Positions 1 to 8,642 of a stretch of 64,000 nt of DNA are shown piece by piece. The notes under the pieces are model-generated. The model was not told the DNA's origin. It saw only the letters and a list, made by a program, of their open reading frames with translations, and did not search any database. Position 1 is the first letter of the stretch; each line of letters starts with the position of its first letter. Origin of the DNA: Spirosoma sp. KCTC 42546 (GTDB lineage: Bacteria > Bacteroidota > Bacteroidia > Cytophagales > Spirosomataceae); contig NZ_CP041360.1 in assembly GCF_006965485.1 (NCBI RefSeq), positions 2,170,001-2,234,000 of the forward strand. Direction: 5' to 3'. A program made the position numbers and the translations under genes.

Positions 1-685
1 ACAAAACTAAACCCGCCGGAATCGTCCAGGTTCCATCCTTGATATTCGTCTCGCTAAAGAAACCGGTAGGGCTGAAAATGGGGATGTGCGACAGAATCAG
101 GATTGGTGTCTTTGTGCCCGTTTTGGCCAGATCCTGTTTCAGCCAGTCCAACTGTTCAGCATCAATGTTGCCCGTATACCACTTGCCATCGGGCTTGGGT
201 TGCACACTGTCCAGAACAATAAAATGCCAGCCATTTCGATCAAACGACCGATACCGACCGCTGATTTTCATTTGATCGATTGCCCATTTTTTGCCGTAGA
301 GCGGTTCCGATTTAGCCGCGTCGACACCCCAGATATCGTGGTTGCCGATGCAGTATTCAATAGGCAAAGAATTGTTCGCTTTCACGACTGTGTTCCAGGC
401 ATCCCATTGTTTCTGCACATCGGCCCGATCTTTGGCCAGCGCATCCATGATCACATCGCCCCCGTGCAGAATGAATGCTGGTTTGTCGGCATGGTTTTGT
501 GCATGCTGGAAACACCTGGCTACCGATTCCATGGGTTTACTGTCGGGTGTAATATGCGTATCGCCGAGGTAGGCAAAACGAACAGCGCGTTTGCGGGCCG
601 TGGGTGCCGATGTGATCAGACCATCGGCAGCAGACGCCAACGGCAGCAGCGTTGCTGATTTAAGAAGGGTTCTACGGTTCATCAT
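1..685 (-). CDS. Metallophosphoesterase, exported, 3' end cut by window edge
   Basis: The frame is open from an ATG at 685 (a second ATG follows immediately at 682) to the left edge, giving 228 codons without the C-terminus. The N-terminus MMNRRTLLKS plus a hydrophobic stretch looks like a Tat-type or short export signal. Calcineurin-like metallophosphoesterase motifs are visible in order: GDTH (D42, H44), GGD (D77), GNHD (N115-D117) and a later SHIP motif. This fold hydrolyses phosphomonoesters or phosphodiesters with two metal ions, probably in the periplasm. It begins 31 bases after the phosphatase-superfamily gene on the same strand, so both probably belong to the SusC/SusD operon. The substrate cannot be told from the sequence. 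Confidence 0.85.
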   Translation of the reverse strand, partial: MMNRRTLLKSATLLPLASAADGLITSAPTARKRAVRFAYLGDTHITPDSKPMESVARCFQHAQNHADKPAFILHGGDVIMDALAKDRADVQKQWDAWNTVVKANNSLPIEYCIGNHDIWGVDAAKSEPLYGKKWAIDQMKISGRYRSFDRNGWHFIVLDSVQPKPDGKWYTGNIDAEQLDWLKQDLAKTGTKTPILILSHIPIFSPTGFFSETNIKDGTWTIPAGLVL

Positions 686-716
686 AGCAGATTAAGTCGG
701 TTCGGGTACAAATCTA

Positions 717-1799
717 TCACCGATTTGCCCCCGAAATAGGGTCAATGGGTTTACCAACCGGATGATCTGTTTTAAAATCAAACCCCAGCAACTGAGCCAG
801 GGTAGCGGCTATCTGATTCTGAAAGAGGACAGGGCCGTTTTTCTGCTCACCCGTCGCCGAAATTCCTGGTCCCATAGCCGCCATCCAGATCTGATACGAG
901 TCGGCCGTTTTGGTGCCGTGATCTTTCCAGCGGGCTTTGGGCGTATGGCCCCGGCCATGATCGGTCGTAATGACAATGGCCGTTTTTCCGGCATACTGCG
1001 GCATTTTCTGAATCACTTGCCACAAATTGGCCAGGTACCCATCAATCGACTGAAGCATCCGGAGGTGATCCAGATAGCGTCCGGCATGGGCCAGATCATC
1101 CGTTTCATCGAACGACAAAAACAGTACCCGTGGCTGGTTTTGCTTAACGTATTGCCGGGCCGCAAAATACGTCAGGAAATCAGCCCGAACGCCATCGCCG
1201 TTTTCTCGTGGGTACAAGGCTGTAATATCACTCAACAACGAGTCGGTAGCGGTGCGCGGCTTACTGGGCTCGTTAGCCGAACTGGCGTAGATTCCGGTTT
1301 TGGTTTCATTGACGGCAGCTTCAATCACGTCCCAGGACGAAAATACGGCCACTTTTCCGCCAAAACCAGGTTGCTTGTTCAAAAACTCCAGCACCGTGAC
1401 GTTTGGGTTGTCGATTTTATCGTTCGACTTGATCCGGTCATCGGCGTACCCGCTCAGGATTTCGTTATAACCGGGATAACTGAACCAGTGGGGGTTGGAT
1501 ACGTTCATGCGGCTGCCCAGTTGCCGATTACCATAGAGCTGACCCTGTTGTCCAATGGTATTCCAGATAAAGGGCGTAAGTCGCTTCCGCCGTTCGACAG
1601 GGCTAGCCACCCAGAATTGTTTATGGGCACTGGCCGTATCGCGACTGAATACCGGATCAAACAAAAGGGTTGAATCGGCCCCGTTGAAAATCTCCTGCCA
1701 GCGCACGCCATCCAGTGTTACCAGAATGATGTTCTGAGCCGGTTGAGCCCGTGCGAAGGAGCCGATCAAAAAAACAATGAGATAAGCGAAAAGGCGCAT
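717..1799 (-). CDS. Alkaline phosphatase superfamily / phosphodiesterase-type hydrolase, exported
   Basis: This 360-residue protein has a signal peptide ending near ARAQ (residue 19). The core carries the metal ligands of the alkaline phosphatase/NPP superfamily: LDG at D30, a D-x(3)-H motif (D234/H238), TTDHGRG at D280-H281 and a final His at H294. The sequence SYPGYNE near residue 107 sits where nucleotide pyrophosphatase/phosphodiesterases carry their Thr nucleophile, so Ser107 is a candidate nucleophile (inferred). It probably acts in the periplasm on phosphate esters. It follows susD in the same direction, with a 37-base-arm hairpin in the gap. The family is also annotated as sulfatase-like, so sulfate esters are not excluded. 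Confidence 0.8.
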   Translation of the reverse strand: MRLFAYLIVFLIGSFARAQPAQNIILVTLDGVRWQEIFNGADSTLLFDPVFSRDTASAHKQFWVASPVERRKRLTPFIWNTIGQQGQLYGNRQLGSRMNVSNPHWFSYPGYNEILSGYADDRIKSNDKIDNPNVTVLEFLNKQPGFGGKVAVFSSWDVIEAAVNETKTGIYASSANEPSKPRTATDSLLSDITALYPRENGDGVRADFLTYFAARQYVKQNQPRVLFLSFDETDDLAHAGRYLDHLRMLQSIDGYLANLWQVIQKMPQYAGKTAIVITTDHGRGHTPKARWKDHGTKTADSYQIWMAAMGPGISATGEQKNGPVLFQNQIAATLAQLLGFDFKTDHPVGKPIDPISGANR

Positions 1800-1850
1800 A
1801 GGTAGTAGATAAGGTGTTTAAACTTTCATTTTCTAGCTAGAATTAGCGCG

Positions 1851-1935
1851 TTTTTTGTCATTCCGACGCAGGAGGAATCTCAAGCTTGATGAATATGGAA
1901 GCTTGAGATTCCTCCTGCGTCGGAATGACAAAAAA
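1851..1935. repeat. Perfect 37-bp inverted repeat (TTTTGTCAT-type palindrome)
   Basis: The left arm 1851-1887 and right arm 1899-1935 are exact reverse complements around an 11-base loop. The outer part, T6-GTCATTCCGACG, matches the family found several times at 46-58 kb. A T-tract precedes the hairpin and an A-tract follows it on either strand, so it lacks the U-tract after the stem that an intrinsic terminator needs. It lies between susD and the phosphatase-superfamily gene, inside a presumed operon. Confidence 0.95.
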
Positions 1936-1993
1936 CGGTTCAGTTTTAAAGAAATTCAGTAAGTTTAAATAGTGACAGAACAAACTAAGACAA

Positions 1994-3589
1994 CTATTGT
2001 AAAATCCACATGGTGGCGTTGATATCATCAGTACCGCCATACTGGGTAGTCAAGGCAGATTTCAGATTGTCGGCATTGGTTGTCCGCTCGTTGGTCGGAT
2101 ACTGCCAACGTTTCGGAATCCGGGCGCTGTTGCCCGTACCTACACCCGTCAGGAAAGCAGGGACGCCCGTCCGACGTTGGTTGTAAAACGCTTCCAATCC
2201 CGAATTCTGGAAGAAGGCGATGTATTTCTGGGTTAGAATCTGGGTTAGACCCGTGGCATTGTTACCGGCATATTTTACAGAAGTCTGCGCCAGGTAATCG
2301 CTCATGCTCACCTTAACGGTATAGGTATCGAAATTGGCAATACCGCCATCACGCGAGAACGTAACGGTATTGTCGCCATCTTTCAAACCATAGAAACCCA
2401 TCGACGCGGCAATGCCTTTCTGGTAATAATCATCGGCGCTGCCTGTTGCCCAGCCCCGGTTAATTCCTTCAGCAATGGTAAACATCAGTTCGGGATAACC
2501 GATGATGAAGACAGGTTCGCCCACATAGGATGTGTAGTAATGCTTCCGATTCTGAAAAGAGTACTGTCCTTTCAGTACTTCAGTAGCCATATCCTGCTGA
2601 TCTTCGCCCGAGGACGCGCCGACAAAAGCGGCATAATCGGTTGGTTTCAGGCCCGCAGCAATTTTTGCCGAAGCGGGTTCAGCCACCACGAAAATGCGGG
2701 GGTCTTTACGATCGACCAGCAAATCGACGTAGGTTTTGGCCATGTTTTCACGCGTTGCATTCTGACCAAAGTTGTCCTGATTGCGGGGATACTTATTTTG
2801 TACGCCATTATGGATAAACTGTAGATTATCAGCCATGCCCGTCAGAATCGGGTACTTCGTTGGATTCCCGATCATATCGGCAAATTTCTGCTTAATAGCC
2901 AGGTCGGTATCACTCTCTTTCTTGCTCAGGCTGATTAGCACCCGTAGCCGGTACGTATTCACGACTTTCTGCCACTGACGCAGGTTGTTATTGAAGTAAA
3001 AATCACCGCCGAGTGTGTTGTCGCCTTTGGCGATGATAGCTGCCATATCGGTATTGGCGTCATCGAGCCATTTCAGAATCTGGATGTAAACCGCTTTCTG
3101 AGAATCATATTTAGGCGTCAGGTTGGCCTGATCTTTCAGGGCATCTGTCAGCGGAACATCGCCTACCCGACGGGTCATGTTTTCGTAGAAATACGCCCGA
3201 AAGAATTTTCCTAGTGCTGAATAGGGGTTCACATCGGCAGCGCCCGCCCGTTTGGCTTCGGACTCCATTTTCAACACGTCTTTCAGCGTGTAGAAATTCA
3301 GATTCGTGGTTGTCCAGCTGTATTCGTTGGTTGCGTAGTAGTTGTAATTACTGGCGAAAAACTGGTTGAAACGCTGCTCAGAACCCCAGGGTGCGTAGGT
3401 TACCCCCGAAAAACCAGACGGACTGTTACCCGAATCGTACATATCGTTCAGGATACCCTTAAGCACCAATGAAGCGGGGGCATTGACCGCCCGGTTCGGA
3501 TCTTTTTCGAGTTCGTCGAACGGCTTCTCGCAGGCTGACAAGGTCAGGAAGAGAGCCAGTAGTGGTAGAATGTATTTGTTCAGTTTCAT
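1994..3589 (-). CDS. SusD/RagB-like nutrient-binding outer-membrane lipoprotein
   Basis: This is a 531-residue lipoprotein with a lipobox ending at Cys20 (LTLSAC), expected to be exported to the cell surface. The body has the helical repeat pattern of the SusD-like family, here closest by eye to the SusD/RagB-like 2 group: an N-terminal FDELEKDPN segment, a central RAYFYENMTRRVGDVPLTDAL segment, and a C-terminal YNQRRTG motif. SusD proteins cap the SusC channel and bind the substrate. The gene starts 112 bases after susC on the same strand, with an imperfect hairpin between them. The neighbouring phosphohydrolases suggest a phosphorylated substrate rather than a plain glycan. Confidence 0.93.
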   Translation of the reverse strand: MKLNKYILPLLALFLTLSACEKPFDELEKDPNRAVNAPASLVLKGILNDMYDSGNSPSGFSGVTYAPWGSEQRFNQFFASNYNYYATNEYSWTTTNLNFYTLKDVLKMESEAKRAGAADVNPYSALGKFFRAYFYENMTRRVGDVPLTDALKDQANLTPKYDSQKAVYIQILKWLDDANTDMAAIIAKGDNTLGGDFYFNNNLRQWQKVVNTYRLRVLISLSKKESDTDLAIKQKFADMIGNPTKYPILTGMADNLQFIHNGVQNKYPRNQDNFGQNATRENMAKTYVDLLVDRKDPRIFVVAEPASAKIAAGLKPTDYAAFVGASSGEDQQDMATEVLKGQYSFQNRKHYYTSYVGEPVFIIGYPELMFTIAEGINRGWATGSADDYYQKGIAASMGFYGLKDGDNTVTFSRDGGIANFDTYTVKVSMSDYLAQTSVKYAGNNATGLTQILTQKYIAFFQNSGLEAFYNQRRTGVPAFLTGVGTGNSARIPKRWQYPTNERTTNADNLKSALTTQYGGTDDINATMWILQ

Positions 3590-3610
3590 AAATTTATGTC
3601 ATTAAGTTGC

Positions 3611-3693
3611 CAGTCGTAGTCATTCGCTGTCATTATTTGCTACTGCCGCTTACACGACAAATGACAATACCTGACAATCAATGACTACGACTG
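3611..3693. repeat. Imperfect inverted repeat between susC and susD
   Basis: CAGTCGTAGTCATT at 3611-3624 is the exact reverse complement of 3680-3693, and TGTCATT/AATGACA pieces can pair inside. This 14-bp outer stem lies in the 112-base gap of the minus-strand susC/susD pair. Such a structure could help set the relative amounts of SusC and SusD (inference). Confidence 0.75.
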
Positions 3694-3701
3694 ACGATTA
3701 A

Positions 3702-6700
3702 TTAGAATGTCAGATTCAAATTAAACCCGTAACGGCGTGTGGTTGGCGTTTGCAGGTCCGAACGGCCATTGCCTGTAAACTGGTCGATATCAATGTCTTT
3801 CTTCTCGGCAAAGTAGAGCAGGTTACGACCCACGAAGGATACCGATGCCTGTTTGATGCCCAAGCGGCTGACAAACGATTGTGGCAGTGTGTAGCCAATG
3901 ACCACTTCGCGGAGTTTGGCAAACGAACGGCTGATGATATTGCCGCCGTCGAAGCCGTAGCGCTTGGCAATATAATCCTGCAAATAGGCTTTCGTCGTGT
4001 TTGGCGCAAACTTCAGTTCGCTGTAGTTGGTCACGTAGCCATCGGCATCGTAGTTGATGCTAGCATTGTTACTCACCTGAACCCCCTCGCCCAGGTACGA
4101 CTTAATACCCTTCGTATCATTCAACCGGGCAATACCCATATCACCCTCAACTGTGTTGATGATCCGACCACCCGCGTAGGTTTTCTGCTGTACATAATCG
4201 GAGATAACCCCGCCCACGCGTCCATCGAACTGGAAGCTGAACGTGAAATCTTTGTAGCTGAAGCGGTTGTTCAGGCCCCATACCCAATCCGGGTTGATAT
4301 TGCCTACGTATTGAGCCACCGTCGTTTGAAGCGGACGTCCACCGGCATCATTAATGATCTGACCATCGGGGGTGCGGACAAACGTTTTGGTGTAATACTT
4401 ATCCGTCCGGTCGCCGATTTTGAAGAACGTATTCAAGGCCGTTACACCCGGATAAAAGTCTTTGTACACCTCTTTGTAAGTCGACCAGTTGGCCAGTACA
4501 TCCCAGTTAAATCCGTTGGCGTTGCGAATTACTTTACCTGTCAGGGACAGTTCAACCCCTTTTTTCTGGGTTTTGATACCATTTACCAGCGCGGCCGAAT
4601 AACCCGTTGTTTCGGAAATCGGCAGGCTAAAAATACGCGGACCATCGTCGCTGATGTAATAAGCTGCATCGAAGGCGAGTCGGTTGTTCAGAAAACGCGC
4701 GTCTAAGCCCACTTCGGTTTGCGACGTACTGTTGGGCTTGATATTCGGGTTGTTGAGCGTGTTGGTAAAATAGGCCGAGGTTGTGTTACTAACCGTATAA
4801 GGCGTTGCGTAGACAGCCGAGTTCTGATACGTTGGGCCATCATACGACGACAAATATTGCTGACCATAGCCTAGTGGAAATGATGGCACACCAATGGTCG
4901 ATTGGGTAAGACCGTCTTTCACATTGGCATAGGAGGCCCGTACTTTCAGGAAAGAAATTGCCTGGGGCAGGTGCAGGTAATCTGACAACACCGTGCTCAA
5001 CGCCACCGATGGATAGAAGAACGTGTTGTTACCCTTTGGCAAGGTGGACAGTTTATCCATCCGGCCCGTTGTGGACAACGTCACGAAATCTTTCAGGGTG
5101 AAGTCCGCCGAATAATAGGCCGACAGTACGCGCATATCGGCATTGAAGTTCGACGCAATGACCGGGTTGAGCGAGTTCGAGAAGTTATACACGCCCGGTA
5201 CGTTCAGGTAATTGGTGGTCGTGTAGTTCGAGTTGTAGTTGTAAATACGCATGTTACCCCCGGCAATGGCATTCACATTCAGGAGTGGATTAATCCGCTT
5301 GTTGTATTTAAGCAACAGGTCGGTGTTGTTATCCAGCAAATTCCGGCGGTCTTCGCGGTAGTCACCTTTGGCTTCTTCCCGACCATAGACCGTTGCCGAG
5401 TATGGAAACTTCTCCGTCCGCAGCAGGTTCCAGGTCGATACCTGGGTGCGTAGTTGAAAGTCCAGCCCATCGGCAATGTTGTATTTGAGGGATGTTTGCC
5501 CAACGATGTCTGTTTTGTAGTGACCCCGCAACCATTCTTTGGTGATGAACCAGGGGTTGTTATAGCGCTGATATTCAGCGTAAATCTGTTGCGTCCCTTC
5601 TTTACCTGGCTGCCAGTAGTTTTTCAACTGGTCGATGTCCCAGTCGGCTCCACCCCAGATAGCGATATTGTAAATCATGGAGTTCGGGCCGTAATCAACG
5701 TCAGGAATATTCGGCGTATACTGACGATTCACCTGGATATCGCCCTCAAACCGCAACCGGTTCGTGAAGTTGTAGCCCGTCGTTACTTTAAAGGTCGTGC
5801 TGTTCAGTTTGGTATTGGGCACCAGCCCCCGCTGGTAGTTGTGCGAGATTGAAAAACGCAGGTCATATTTCTCTCCCGATGCCGATACCGCAATGTTGTT
5901 GGTCGAGAGAATACCCGCCTGCAGGAACCGCTTCAGGTTATCTTTACCGCGAGCCACCCAGGGCGTACCGGAGCGCTTGCCTGTAGCCGGATCGACCGGG
6001 CTGTCGTACTGCGGAATCAACTGGCCTTCGAAACGGGGTCCCCAGATATCGTAGTCGCCATCGTTTTTACCACCCCCTTTACCATCCACAAATTCATACA
6101 CACCGTGATCGCCGGGGCCGTATTCGTCCTGTACTTTCGGAATGGCCAGGAAGCCATTGTCCACCATCTGACTGGTATTCACGTCCACGGCAAACCCGCG
6201 TTTATCTTTCGTACCACGTTTGGTCGTGATCAGGATGGCCCCGTTTTTCCCCCGGAAACCATATAGCGCCGAAGCCGATGCCCCTTTCAGAACAGAGTAC
6301 GTTTCGATATCGTCGGCACTGATGTTCCAGGTATCGGAGTTAATGGGCACGCCATCGACCACAAACAGGACATCGGTATTACCCCGCAGAATCACGTTGG
6401 GCCGACGCAGCAGTTCGGCAGAGGCTCCGATCGTTAAACCAGCTACTTTACCAACTAATGAGTTGATCGGGTTGGGTTCGCGGGCCTTAATAAGCTGCGC
6501 GCCTTCAACTGTCTGGATGGCCACACCCGTTTGTCGGATGTCTTTTTTGATACCTAAAGCAGTTACAACAACCTCGTTCAGTGTCCGGTCGCCAGCCTGC
6601 ATGGTTACGTCCAGCGTGGTACGATTGCCTACAGCAATTTCCTGTGTAGCATAGCCGATGAAGGAGAAGGTGAGTGTGCTTTTTGCCGACGTGTTAATAG

Positions 6701-6941
6701 AGTACGTACCATCGGCGCGAGAGGTTGTCCCGGCATTGGTACCTTTCACAACGATAGATACGCCCGGTAGTGGCTGATTATCGTCGCCGGACAGGATTCG
6801 ACCTGTGACCGTTTGGGCCATCGCAGATAGGCCTGGCAGTAGACAAAACAAACATGCCACAACTACCTGGCGCAGAGCGAGAATCGAGGTTCTCGGCCGG
6901 GGTGATTGTTGTGGCACTGAGTTGGGTAAAATAGGTTTCAT
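3702..6941 (-). CDS. SusC/RagA-family TonB-dependent outer-membrane receptor
   Basis: This 1079-residue protein has a signal peptide ending near LSAMAQ (residue 43). A carboxypeptidase-regulatory-like beta-sandwich (about 44-125) begins TVTGRILSGDDNQPLPGVSI. The plug (about 130-245) has the typical VLKGASASALYG and GAILITTKRG segments, and a 22-strand barrel ends in the aromatic GFNLNLTF. It lacks the N-terminal STN signalling domain present in the other SusC at 36752, so it is probably not an anti-sigma-coupled receptor. It imports substrate with its SusD partner, powered by TonB. A predicted promoter and a palindrome lie just upstream. Confidence 0.96.
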   Translation of the reverse strand: MKPILPNSVPQQSPRPRTSILALRQVVVACLFCLLPGLSAMAQTVTGRILSGDDNQPLPGVSIVVKGTNAGTTSRADGTYSINTSAKSTLTFSFIGYATQEIAVGNRTTLDVTMQAGDRTLNEVVVTALGIKKDIRQTGVAIQTVEGAQLIKAREPNPINSLVGKVAGLTIGASAELLRRPNVILRGNTDVLFVVDGVPINSDTWNISADDIETYSVLKGASASALYGFRGKNGAILITTKRGTKDKRGFAVDVNTSQMVDNGFLAIPKVQDEYGPGDHGVYEFVDGKGGGKNDGDYDIWGPRFEGQLIPQYDSPVDPATGKRSGTPWVARGKDNLKRFLQAGILSTNNIAVSASGEKYDLRFSISHNYQRGLVPNTKLNSTTFKVTTGYNFTNRLRFEGDIQVNRQYTPNIPDVDYGPNSMIYNIAIWGGADWDIDQLKNYWQPGKEGTQQIYAEYQRYNNPWFITKEWLRGHYKTDIVGQTSLKYNIADGLDFQLRTQVSTWNLLRTEKFPYSATVYGREEAKGDYREDRRNLLDNNTDLLLKYNKRINPLLNVNAIAGGNMRIYNYNSNYTTTNYLNVPGVYNFSNSLNPVIASNFNADMRVLSAYYSADFTLKDFVTLSTTGRMDKLSTLPKGNNTFFYPSVALSTVLSDYLHLPQAISFLKVRASYANVKDGLTQSTIGVPSFPLGYGQQYLSSYDGPTYQNSAVYATPYTVSNTTSAYFTNTLNNPNIKPNSTSQTEVGLDARFLNNRLAFDAAYYISDDGPRIFSLPISETTGYSAALVNGIKTQKKGVELSLTGKVIRNANGFNWDVLANWSTYKEVYKDFYPGVTALNTFFKIGDRTDKYYTKTFVRTPDGQIINDAGGRPLQTTVAQYVGNINPDWVWGLNNRFSYKDFTFSFQFDGRVGGVISDYVQQKTYAGGRIINTVEGDMGIARLNDTKGIKSYLGEGVQVSNNASINYDADGYVTNYSELKFAPNTTKAYLQDYIAKRYGFDGGNIISRSFAKLREVVIGYTLPQSFVSRLGIKQASVSFVGRNLLYFAEKKDIDIDQFTGNGRSDLQTPTTRRYGFNLNLTF

Positions 6942-6957
6942 ACGTTAACAGGTTAGT

Positions 6958-6971
6958 ATTACTTAAGTAAT
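6958..6971. promoter_or_regulatory. 14-bp perfect palindrome at the predicted susC start site
   Basis: ATTACTTAAGTAAT is a perfect 14-bp palindrome. It begins 7 bases downstream of the predicted minus-strand -7 element, so it overlaps the expected transcription start. This is a plausible operator for a dimeric repressor, though a short palindrome in AT-rich DNA can arise by chance. Confidence 0.4.
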
Positions 6972-6977
6972 TACCCG

Positions 6978-7005
6978 CAAAAGTACGCTCCTGGTATTAC
7001 GCCAA
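6978..7005 (-). promoter_or_regulatory. Predicted Bacteroidota promoter for the phosphorus-type susC operon
   Basis: On the minus strand a TTG (7003-7005) is followed after 17 bases by TACTTTTG (6978-6985), matching the TTG/TAnnTTTG pattern of the Bacteroidota primary sigma factor. It lies about 37 bases before the susC start codon. Confidence 0.6.
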
Positions 7006-7140
7006 TATGTATTGAATATCAATCGTTTGTGAATAGGTCTTTGCCGATTTTACATAAAATTAACAGACAGTTGATGGGTAGTTTGCCAGGTTCATTGTAC
7101 CAGGGGACCTACCGCCAGCATTCCACGTTGCTTGTGTGAG

Positions 7141-8592
7141 CTATTCCCCCAGCGTTATTTCCACCGCGCCCATCCTGGCTATATCGCCATATTTTTCCAG
7201 GGCTTCTGCCTGGGTTAATTTGATCAGGCTATAGCTCTTATCCGAAAGCTGTATGGTGTCATTTATATGCATGGGATTGCCATTGACAACCAAATAGCTT
7301 ATTTTATTCAGGAAGGAAAATTGACCGCTTCCCGTAAATTTTTGCGTGTTAAGACTAACTTTTACATGCTTTCCCCTGACGTATAGTTCATTGTTTTCTG
7401 CCGACCAAAACAGCTCCGACGCATAAAACGTACCGAAAATTTTTTTAGAATTTGGTTTAGTGTCCGACTGAGTTTGGCCAATCGGCCTTACCATTTCCGT
7501 TAACTTGTTGTCAACCACAGGCTGATTGATAAACCGGATAGGTAATTGGGAAGGAGTCAATAGAGCTGTTGAATCAAATGCCAGCGCTGAGCCCGAAAGC
7601 AGCAGCGCACTTAGGGTGTTTACCTTTTTCATCATTTCGCTATTTTCTGTTTGTTTTCTAGCTATGATGGTATTTCTGGAAAAGGTGGCAGTTGGATGCG
7701 GCATAGAAACCTGCTTAGTATCCGTATTTATTTTTGACTGCACCTTATTCTCCAACAGGTTGGCAGAAGGCGCTGCTATCATTGGCGCTTTCATGGGCTT
7801 ATATGCGTTCAGCTGGAGGTATGAAACAATGGCTAGCGTAAGCATCAGGGCTAATTCTGCCAGATCTGTCTTTATTAAGATTTGTGGAATAAAGACAGAC
7901 GGTTTAGTTTTTAGGCCTGAAACATCCCTACCATTGGCAGTGTGAATAGGCAATGCCTGTTGAGGCTGTAGCTCGAACGCGTTCAAGTGGCGTCTGAACA
8001 ACTGATCCATACCGCCAAGCCGATTCGGAAGCAACAACAGGAATAGTAACCGCTTTCGTTTCGGGTGCTGGTTTGTTTTCTGAGTAAGGATTTCCCGAAT
8101 TTTCTTGCGAGCCCTTGCCAAATGGGACTTTGAGGTTCCTTCGCTGATACCCAACTCGGCTCCGATCTGGGCATGGGTGAACTCATCAAATACGTACAGA
8201 TTAAACACCAGTCGATGGTGGTGGGGCAGAAGGCTAATGGTCTCTAACAGTTCAGTTTCTGAAAATGAATAGGCTGGATTGGAGTTGCTTTCCTCGTCAG
8301 ATTCAAGGGAGGGAATCTGAAACGCTGTTCTTATCCTGTCTTGATGGTCCTTCTGTTTTTTCTGCTCCCGAACGTGTTGCAAGGCTACGTTGATGACAAT
8401 ACGCCTTAACCAGGCTTCAAAAGGGCCTTTGTTTTCAAAGCTTGACGCTTTATCAATCGCTAGTAAAAACGCATCATGGGCTAAGTCTTCTGCCGTTTGC
8501 CGATCATAGGTATACCGATAGCAAAGGCCAATCATTTTGGCAATGCACTGCTTATAAGTAGCTTCCCAAAAGCCTTTCCTTCCCTCATTCAT
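7141..8592 (-). CDS. ECF-type sigma factor with long membrane-anchored C-terminal extension
   Basis: The protein has 483 residues; ECF sigma factors are usually 160-200. Residues about 10-75 form sigma region 2 (AEDLAHDAFLLA) and about 110-165 form region 4 (LPHHHRLVFNLYVF, then AQIGAELGISEGTSKSHLARARKK). A hydrophobic segment at about 240-260 is probably a membrane helix, and a second stands at about 325-340. The last 45 residues (LTQAEALEKYGD then MGAVEITLGE) resemble the end of TonB-plug-like domains found in Bacteroidota BlaR1-type proteins. One polypeptide may therefore join a transcription factor, an anchor and an envelope domain. It lies 50 bases after the histidine kinase and 199 bases before susC, all on one strand. 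No separate anti-sigma gene is nearby. Confidence 0.88.
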   Translation of the reverse strand: MNEGRKGFWEATYKQCIAKMIGLCYRYTYDRQTAEDLAHDAFLLAIDKASSFENKGPFEAWLRRIVINVALQHVREQKKQKDHQDRIRTAFQIPSLESDEESNSNPAYSFSETELLETISLLPHHHRLVFNLYVFDEFTHAQIGAELGISEGTSKSHLARARKKIREILTQKTNQHPKRKRLLFLLLLPNRLGGMDQLFRRHLNAFELQPQQALPIHTANGRDVSGLKTKPSVFIPQILIKTDLAELALMLTLAIVSYLQLNAYKPMKAPMIAAPSANLLENKVQSKINTDTKQVSMPHPTATFSRNTIIARKQTENSEMMKKVNTLSALLLSGSALAFDSTALLTPSQLPIRFINQPVVDNKLTEMVRPIGQTQSDTKPNSKKIFGTFYASELFWSAENNELYVRGKHVKVSLNTQKFTGSGQFSFLNKISYLVVNGNPMHINDTIQLSDKSYSLIKLTQAEALEKYGDIARMGAVEITLGE

Positions 8593-8642
8593 AAGGGCAA
8601 TGATGCTTTTTTGTCAAAAGGTGGCAGTTTACCAGCGCTAAT

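Noticed and set aside
762..1673. Long plus-strand open frame of about 300 codons
   Set aside because: It is antisense to the phosphatase-superfamily gene, which has a signal peptide and metal motifs; the plus frame has no domain.
3750..4706. Plus-strand frame of 318 codons
   Set aside because: Antisense shadow of the SusC barrel region; no recognisable protein features.
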